This document shows positions 57,745-64,000 of a stretch of DNA of 64,000 bases, one piece after another; positions within the stretch are counted from its first letter, which is position 1; every line of letters starts with the position of its first letter. The notes beneath the pieces are model-generated. The model had not been told where the DNA came from. It made no database searches and was given only the letters and a program-made list of their open reading frames with translations. The position numbers were made by a program, and so were the translations under genes. This DNA comes from Rusavskia elegans (lineage: Eukaryota > Ascomycota > Lecanoromycetes > Teloschistales > Teloschistaceae): assembly GCA_011316305.1 (NCBI GenBank), contig SAUG01000039.1, forward strand, positions 124,001 to 188,000. Reading direction: 5' to 3'.

Positions 57745-60120
57745 ATGGCATTGCAGTCCCCGGAGTCCCCCTCAACAGGCCCGATGACCGAGCAGCAGCC
57801 TCACTCCTGCGTCACCTGCCAACGTCGGAAAGTCAAATGCGAAAGGAGGCATCCCTGTTCCAATTGCGTCAAGCATGGATCAGTTTGCGAGTTTCGTGCT
57901 CCTGCGCCGCCTCGCCGCCGAAAACGACAATCCCCGGGCCCAGATGTCTATGTGAAGCTCAAACGTGCTGAGGAGTTGTTGCAAGGCTATGGCATTGACC
58001 CTGACCATCTGAGTATTGACCAACTCGACAAACCGCCGGAAGGGGCTAACAGCGAAACGACTCGCATTGGAGCCAAGGATGGAGTGGATACATCAGACGT
58101 CAAGCCCGCGGCTAGCCAGCATCCAAAGTGTAGATTGCAAAGGTAAGGGAAGTCTTTGGACAGCTTGTATCTATATCCATGCGAGTTTACGCATCATCTG
58201 CTCGGCTTACCAATTGAAGGGGTTGGATGATTTTACTGAGTGTTCTTTAGTTCCACCTCGGCGACAGTCAGTGAAGAAGTAAGGACTCATACTTAAGTCA
58301 AGTAATCCAAGCACTGTCAAAACGGCTCAAGTTCGATATAGTTTAGACATCTCGAAGAACTTCTCGAGGGCTCGGACGAGGAACCCAATAGAACAGGTCC
58401 GGGTATCATTCAGAAAGCGTATGATGTCCTCCATGGAGACGGATCAGGTCTCCTATTTGGTTTCAACAACAAGGGCGACCTCTAACGGCTTCATCCCCCT
58501 GCTATCAACATCTTTCGATTGTGGCAGACGTATCTCAGTTCCGTCTACCCATTGACCATGGTGTTCCACGCACCCACCATCCAACAGCAGATACTGGAAG
58601 CGACTACCGACATTGAAAACATGCCCGACAGCATGGAAGCTTTGATGTTCGCCATATACTACGCCGCCGTAGCAGCACTTCCCCCCGAAGAATGTGAAGC
58701 CATGTTCGGCCTTCCTCAGCCTGCCGTCGTGAACAAGTATATGCTTGCCACTCAACAAGCCTTGAACAATGCCAAATTGCTGAAGAATCTTGATTTGACC
58801 GTACTCCAAACTCTAGTGATCTTGCTTGTAGGTTTCTCCATCCTTGATAAGTGGCATTGCGCCCATTGACGCTCTTCCAAGACCGCATCACGTAACACTA
58901 TTGATCCCCGATCACTATGGATTCATTGCGGGACTGCGATTCGTCTTGGCCAGCGGATCGGACTGCACCGCGACGGAAGCTCCCTTGGGCTTCCACCGTT
59001 TGAAATCGAAATGCGTCGGCGGCTGTGGTGGCAGATCGTCGTCCTAGACACTCGCATCGCAGAGCTCAGCGGTGCTGGAACATCCATGCTCTCCATACCT
59101 TTCGACACTCATCTACCATCAAACGTAAATGATAGTAACTTAAACCCAGAGATGGCACAATTACCACCGGAACGCCCTGGCGCAACAGACATGACTTTCT
59201 GCCTGGCCAGGTACGAATTTGGAACTTTCCTGAAGCGCTCCAGCACAGACTTCTTCTTCTTTGAAGGCGCCTGGGCGAAGCCAGATGGTCCTCCAGCAAG
59301 CCTTGTTGAGAAGGACAGAGCAATCGATGAGCTCGCCCTTCATCTAGAGGAAAAGTACATCGTCCATTGCGATACCAACATCACATTACATTTCCTGACC
59401 AAAATCTTCACGCGGACTGCGATATACCGAATGAGACTGGTCGCCCACCACCCACGCCGCCATCCAGACAAAGGCGTCAGCATGCCTCCAGAAGAAAGGG
59501 AATACCTATGCAGACTCAGCCTGAATATAGTCGAAAACGACAACCTCTCACACAACAACAAATCCGCAGACAGATTCGCCTGGTACCTCAACATGAATTT
59601 CCCGTTCCCAGCCTTCATCTACCTGATCAGCGAGCTCCGGCACCGAACAAGAGGCGAGCTGTCCGACCGAGGCTGGACGGCAATGAACGAAGCTTTCCGC
59701 AACCGAATTAAATACATTGCCGCAAAGCGAGAATTTCCAATGTTCAAAGCAATCTCCGTACTCGCGCTGAAAGCATGGCAAGCCCGTGAAAACGACGCCG
59801 TGGCTCACGACGAGCCGATACCAGAAGCACCAGAGTGTATCACCACGCTTCGATCCATCTTCGGCGACCTAGCTGTAAAGGGTAAAAGAACTTCCATCAA
59901 CGATCCCAGCTCTCTACAGACTCCGTTGAGCTCCACTACTCATGATGACCAAGTGAACCCTGATTTAAACACCGGAATGACACCTGCCTCTAAGCCTGCC
60001 ACGGTGTCCGGAATGAACTCGACGGAATGGAGCCCCATGGACTGGTCATATTGGGATGAACTGATCCAGAATTGGGATCCTCAAGTTGGTGAAGGAAATG
60101 GACAGTCCGATTCCCAATAG
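57745..60120 (+). pseudogene. Zn2Cys6 transcription factor gene with one in-frame stop
   Basis: Exons 57745-58142, 58347-58827, 58882-60120; 706 codons with frame kept. Residues ~22-48 are a classic Zn2Cys6 DNA-binding cluster, C-V-T-C-Q-R-R-K-V-K-C ... C-S-N-C-x6-C. From ~190 the fungal-specific regulator domain follows: RLHPPAINIFRLWQTYLS, MFAIYYAAV, IDPRSLWIHCGTAIRLGQRI then GLHRD, EMRRRLWWQIVVLDTRIAEL. The single lesion is TAA at 58483-58485 (codon 179), just before RLHPP, where relatives have a polar residue; a C-to-T change in CAA would produce it. Intron 1 is long (204 nt), and a conserved stretch usually found there is missing, so that part may also be damaged. Divergent neighbour of ags1; regulation of ags1 is only a guess. 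Confidence 0.75.
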
Positions 60121-60395
60121 GCACAGGCAGTGCAAGAAGGGTCATGACACCCCGCTGGAAACGTTGGGTTGCGCCTAGTCTCCACGATTGTGAGTATCCA
60201 TCTGAGTCGTCGTTTTGTTCGGATGCCTTCAGACACGAAGTCAACGGTAATGATGACGCAAACACCAGTAAAACTTCCAGGGAAGGGCGAATTACGCATC
60301 AACGGCAGACCTTCTGGAATTCCAATGTTCATACCCGTTCATCAACTACCTGCAGCCATGTACTACGGAACTGATCTTCTTCACACCATGCAGCA

Positions 60396-60448
60396 GCCCG
60401 GGTACTGGTCAAAGCGTGCACATCCTGTGTTCGAGTCCAGGTCCGGGC
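60396..60448 (+). repeat. tRNA-derived repeat, truncated copy
   Basis: Starts GCCCGGGTA and ends GTCCAGGTCCGGGC; lacks most of the D and anticodon arms. The 3' half equals that of the two copies downstream. Confidence 0.6.
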
Positions 60449-60647
60449 AAGCCACATTTTTTAGTTTTTGCTTACAGGGGAGCTTGGACACCGATTGGGT
60501 GACCTAGCATACTTAAATGATTGTTTAGAGACACTTATGACGGATATAAATGATATCAAATACAAGATTTCCCACAGCAGCCCCACCAGATATTTATTCA
60601 TATATCTATAAATATAGATTCGGTATCGTGCAGCATTTCATTTGGCA

Positions 60648-60726
60648 GCCTGGGTAGTTTAATTGGTTCAAAACACCTCCAGCATACACGGGAGAGGAGA
60701 TCTCGTGTTCAAGTCCAGGTCCGGGC
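60648..60726 (+). repeat. tRNA-like sequence, degenerate
   Basis: 79 nt: acceptor GCCTGGG pairs (with wobbles) to TCCGGGC; D-arm-like GTTTAATTGGTTCAAAAC; TTCAAGT loop. Two mismatches in the T stem and an anticodon loop of about 13 nt make a working tRNA unlikely. Confidence 0.55.
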
Positions 60727-60952
60727 GAATCTTTTCTTGCTTTTGCGTGCGTTGGATGTTGGATAGGTATAGCAACACCCAAAAATTTTTGATAGGATCA
60801 AGGTCGAGGGTGGACAGGTGGACAGACGGAAAGGTAAATGTGGTAGAGCACAATACCAGGCAGGTCAAGTTCGTTGACGGCTTCACTTCACTATGTTTTA
60901 TCCATATTGCAAAAACACAGGTGTGTTGTCTCCTCCACTTGTGCAATAAGCA

Positions 60953-61034
60953 GTCTGGGTAGTTCAACTGGTAGAACGCCTCCCTTCTTCATCTCCCAGG
61001 GGAGGAAATCCTGTGTTCAAGTCCAGGTCCGGGC
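60953..61034 (+). repeat. tRNA-like sequence, degenerate
   Basis: 82 nt, best of the three: D arm GTTC-AACTGGTA-GAAC, anticodon stem CCTCC/GGAGG around an enlarged loop, TTCAAGT loop. The T stem has the same two mismatches as the copy at 60648, so I treat it as a tRNA-derived repeat, not a tRNA gene. Isotype not assigned. Confidence 0.55.
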
Positions 61035-61521
61035 AATTCATGCTTCTCTTTTTGTATCTAGTAGAAATTGGGCAGAAAAGGGGACATCTAAGCAGCAGAT
61101 TTGTTGGGTGGTTTCGTGAAAGAAATTCGTAAAGAGGAGAACATCACAGAATGTTCGTCCATATTCCCTGAGTTGTCAAAGTCAGGTTCTGCCAAGGAGC
61201 AACATGCAGGTAGGCTCTGTGCATGCGTCAGGCGGTCCGTGAAGGATGGAAGGTGAATGAGGCGTTGCTTGGGGCTTCGCATTTGTCTTTTTAAGGTTGA
61301 GTATCACGATTGATGGTCTACGACTGTTCGACTAATCACGAAAACCAAGAACATGTTTGAACGTGCCGTCGACTCAAAAGTTCCATTCGGGGGCAAGCTT
61401 ATTCCACGCATTCTACCCACCTCACGCACGCATCTCGCAAGCGACCAAGACCAACAACATCATGACAAAAAGCCACAAAACTTTCCAAAAACCATCTTCC
61501 TACCCCGTCTTCTGATCCATT

Positions 61522-61864
61522 TCACCAAACAATCGCAACATACCACGCCGCCCACAACTCCTTCACAACCCGCATATCCTTCTTCCAATCCACACAAGCC
61601 TGAGCCATCTCCAACCCGTTCCTGGGGTTGGATGCCAAGTTGCGCATCTTGTTTTCTTGATGGAAAAGGAGATCCAGGTAGGGGCTTAGGCTCTGATGCG
61701 GGTAGGCGTCCTTGGGGAAGTTCTTCTTGATTTGAGCTGTGTCCTCTTTTGTAAGTGGACGGGACCGATATTGGGTAAGCTTACTGTGGTAAAGGTGGTG
61801 GAGCTGGGGAACTTACGATTTTGGACCAGGTTTGAGGTAGTGTAGGGGGGTTGGTGGATACCAT
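61522..61864 (-). CDS. Small unknown protein, paralogue 1 of a head-to-head pair
   Basis: Exon 1 61864-61817 (MVSTNPPTLPQTWSKI), exon 2 61779-61522, 101 residues ending WAAWYVAIVW. Exon 2 (SRPLTKEDTAQIKKNFP ... LDLLFHQENKMRNLASNP ... DWKKDMRVVKELW) is clearly homologous to the gene at 62558. Oddity: at the place where the paralogue has acceptor GGCAG, this copy has ATCGG; the nearest usable acceptor in frame (61780) makes a 37-nt intron, unusually short, so splicing may be impaired. No signal peptide or known domain. Confidence 0.6.
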
Positions 61865-62557
61865 TGTCTACCTTGGGTTCAAGAGATGATGATAGAGAAT
61901 GAATCTTTTCTCTTCGGGAAGTATGATTCAGGGACGTGGCTGGAAGTTAAGAAGATACTTTGCTGAATCCGCGTGGAGATTGCAAGTGAAGAGTGTAAGG
62001 AATGGAAAAGAGGCCAGAGGGTGCTCAATATATAGGTTTGACGACAAGGTCTTATCAGTTATTAGTGCTTGAGCTACTGTCGTATAGGAAAGCCTGTCAA
62101 AGTTGTATGCTTATTAGAAAGTGGATCTGGAGCCCGCACTCAACAGATTTAGAAAACATCAGCTTCATCACTTTATGACAATATCCAACGGCTGGATAGT
62201 AACATGCCCTCGAATAAGGCTGTCAACAATTTCTCCTCGTTCATGGGCATCGTTCATGCTTCTACATGTTTAGATCCTCTGAAAGGTACGTTTGGTAACC
62301 CCGAAGCTGTGATGTGTCGACTCCCGCTGCGTGTTATAACATCTTGTTGGGTGGATTCTTGGTACACTAGCACCGTAGACAATTTTGGTTTTTCACCTTC
62401 TTCACTCGACCCCTTCAACCAAAGTCTGCAAGTATACCTCCATGAATGTTGCCTATTTCCAAAAACTGCGCTATAACTTACTCTGGAGATAGCAACCTTC
62501 TTCCACGAACACAATTTACCTCATATCGACTCCAAATCCAGACCTACCAACTCCAAT
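61865..62557. promoter_or_regulatory. Upstream region shared by the two paralogues
   Basis: 693 bp between two divergent start codons; minus-strand leader rich in C/T; a frame at 62204-62476 has no supporting pattern. Confidence 0.4.
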
Positions 62558-62914
62558 ATGGCATCTACCAACTCCAACATGGCAACCATCAATAATCCCA
62601 CGCCATCTCAATCCTCAGACAAATTCGTAAGCCTCGCATTACTTTATCCTAACTAGTCGCTTACCCATCGGCAGTCCCGTCCACTTACAAACGATGATAT
62701 GTGTCGAATCAAAGCCAAGTTCCCAGACCTTTACCGGAGTCCTTACATCCTAGTTTCCTACGATATTCTACTCCAAACACAGAATGACAAGATGCGTCAG
62801 CTGTTATCTGACCCAGAGAAGGAGCTCATAGCTCCCTTTCTTGCAAATTGGACCAAGGAGATGCAAGCTGTGAGGAAGGTGTGGTCTGATTGGTTTGTCA
62901 CGTTGACTTGGTGA
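62558..62914 (+). CDS. Small unknown protein, paralogue 2 of a head-to-head pair
   Basis: Exon 1 62558-62626 (MASTNSNMATINNPTPSQSS...), intron 62627-62674 (48 nt, GTAAGC, CTAAC branch, GGCAG), exon 2 62675-62914, 102 residues. Exon 2: SRPLTNDDMCRIKAKFP ... YDILLQTQNDKMRQLLSDP ... NWTKEMQAVRKVWSDWFV. Shared with paralogue 1: intron position, the S-R-P-L-T start of exon 2, an amphipathic helix pattern and the Trp-rich end. A fungal-specific all-helical microprotein of unknown function. Confidence 0.7.
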
Positions 62915-63260
62915 AGAGAGGAGTCGGAACTCGGCTCTTATAGCTTGATGGTTGCTGTACGGCATACTGTCAATCTGCCATTTTGTAAGGAAGGGGAGGT
63001 GGTTTGGCAAGACATGTGCGAGAATGCGCTCCCATACAGAATCATAGGTTTGCTCAATTCAGACTTCGATAGGTCAAAAGATCTGGGGGCTGGGACAAAA
63101 ATGTGTTTCTCCTAGCCCGTCCTGGAAAAAGAGGGGCTCCAGAGCACGTTGAAGATCGCCTGAGCTCTGGAACATAGTGTCACACCCTAAAGAACCTAAG
63201 GAGCAGCCAAGATTTTTCTTTCCTATCAAGGCCCTTCCGCGGTATACCTGAGCGTCTTCC
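62915..63260. other. Intergenic
   Basis: 346 bp, nothing recognised. Confidence 0.4.
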
Positions 63261-63573
63261 CTACCCTTGATATCTTGACTGCGGTTTCAACCCCTCTACC
63301 TTCCCCACCAACGCCAGTAGCTCCTGACGCCAAGTCTGTCGATGCTTTAGATCAACGTCCTTCATCGCTGCCGGCTCGTTCGCGCGTCGCCTGAGGAGTT
63401 GGCCGAATTCAGCCAGCCGGCTGAATGTTGTTAACCTTTGGAAAAATCTGTCGTGGTTGACGATAGGGAGATCCTATGGTGATTTAGTGAAGTCCAAAAT
63501 TTTTTTGCCGGAGGAGACCAACCTCTTCGGAGTTTGGTAGATTGCTACTGAAGGACGCGCTGTTGGATGCCAT
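63261..63573 (-). CDS. Possible small spliced gene
   Basis: A minus-strand ATG at 63573 opens MASNSASFSSNLPNSEE; after an AT-rich stretch that looks like an intron, a frame reads FSRLAEFGQLLRRRANEPAA, then MKDVDLKHRQTWRQELLALV and ends at 63261. The second part has good coding character (helical, charged) and resembles no family I know. I could not find a donor-acceptor pair that keeps frame between the parts, so the model is incomplete. Confidence 0.3.
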
Positions 63574-63817
63574 GTTGTTGTTTTCCTTGATTATATACGA
63601 CCACCAGGTAGTGAATAGCAATCACATAAGCTCAGCCGAGTTGGAGAGCATGGGTTGCTGATTGCTTGACGGAAATCAAGGTTATCAGCACAGTGTCAGT
63701 AAGGGAAGTCTTAACAGTAATCTATTCATTCACCGTCAAGTGAATGCTGTGCATTCAACAGTTATCATGACCGTCCGAGTGAATATGTTGTAGCTCCAAC
63801 CCCTACCACCTAACACC
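63574..63817. other. Intergenic
   Basis: 244 bp; contains several GTGAATG/ATTCAC words in both orientations (63667-63785), short and imperfect. Confidence 0.35.
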
Positions 63818-64000
63818 CTACCGCCAATTCGCCGGCCACCTCCCCACTCCCTTCACCTCCTCTCCCTCCTCTCCTCCATCATCTAGCAACGCCTTCGCCA
63901 TCCCAATACTCTTATCAATTAAGCTCTTCCGCTGCACCGGAGGCCCAATTGCCTTTCCCACACCAATAACGCCCTTTTTCCAACACTCCAAGTGCCATGG
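63818..64000 (-). CDS. C-terminal end of an unidentified protein, cut by window edge
   Basis: 61 codons open from the right edge to a TAG at 63818-63820: PWHLECWKKGVIGVGKAIGP, PVQRKSLIDKSIGMAKALL and a Glu/Gly-rich tail ending RWPANWR. Codon use and composition look coding; no family recognised from this fragment. Confidence 0.5.
   Translation of the reverse strand, partial: PWHLECWKKGVIGVGKAIGPPVQRKSLIDKSIGMAKALLDDGGEEGEEVKGVGRWPANWR

Larger units (their letters stand above)
60121..61521. other. Intergenic with three tRNA-derived repeats
   Basis: 1.4 kb containing the three tRNA-like sequences listed below; no protein gene recognised. Confidence 0.5.

Noticed and set aside
60953..61034. 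Functional intron-containing tRNA
   Set aside because: T stem has two mismatches shared by a second copy, and the enlarged anticodon loop gives no clear anticodon.

Overview
The window looks like nuclear DNA of a filamentous ascomycete, most likely a dothideomycete-type mould. Genes have many short introns of about 45-60 nt with CTAAC/CTGAC-like branch sites. The gene set is fungal: Mediator Med13, PEX11, a mitochondrial L33 protein, an FSH-type serine hydrolase, a 15-exon alpha-1,3-glucan synthase and a Zn2Cys6 regulator. There is also a 4.7-kb block that looks destroyed by repeat-induced point mutation (RIP). Species cannot be read from the sequence. All functional names come from my own recognition of protein families; no database search was possible.

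Left part (1-26 kb) is ordinary core genome: ENP2 (minus, cut by the left edge), MED13 (7 exons), a conserved small cysteine protein, an F-box protein, a SnoaL/NTF2-like protein (minus), an FSH hydrolase, PEX11 with a GC-AG intron, a 1347-residue coiled-coil protein, mitochondrial ribosomal protein L33 (minus) and a CCCH zinc-finger protein. Exon joins were worked out by hand and keep frame through each gene.

Middle part (26-47 kb) is accessory. It opens with a cysteine-rich secreted-protein gene broken by one in-frame stop. Then come at least eleven dispersed, divergent copies, on both strands, of a tiny 36-60 residue zinc-ribbon-like protein with the core W-x-C-C-x-C ... C-x-x-C-x-H-x-x-C-x-x-C (29.3-41.9 kb), several with a TATA box 100-270 bp upstream. 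Interspersed are an unknown basic protein, a C2H2 gene with a one-base frameshift and a secreted 365-residue protein. The stretch ends in nested mobile DNA. A terminal-inverted-repeat element with a perfect 8-bp target duplication carries subterminal tandem repeats. It is interrupted by a 3.35-kb LTR retrotransposon with a perfect 5-bp duplication. A tRNA-Cys gene sits 10 bp beyond the outer duplication.

Right part (47-64 kb) holds the alpha-1,3-glucan synthase gene (minus, 2607 residues). Divergent from it is a Zn2Cys6 regulator whose only visible lesion is an in-frame TAA. Next are three degenerate tRNA-derived repeats, two head-to-head paralogues of an undescribed ~100-residue protein family that share an intron position, and two weak or partial genes at the right edge. 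Three of the four broken genes carry stop codons that a single C-to-T change could make, the type of change RIP causes.
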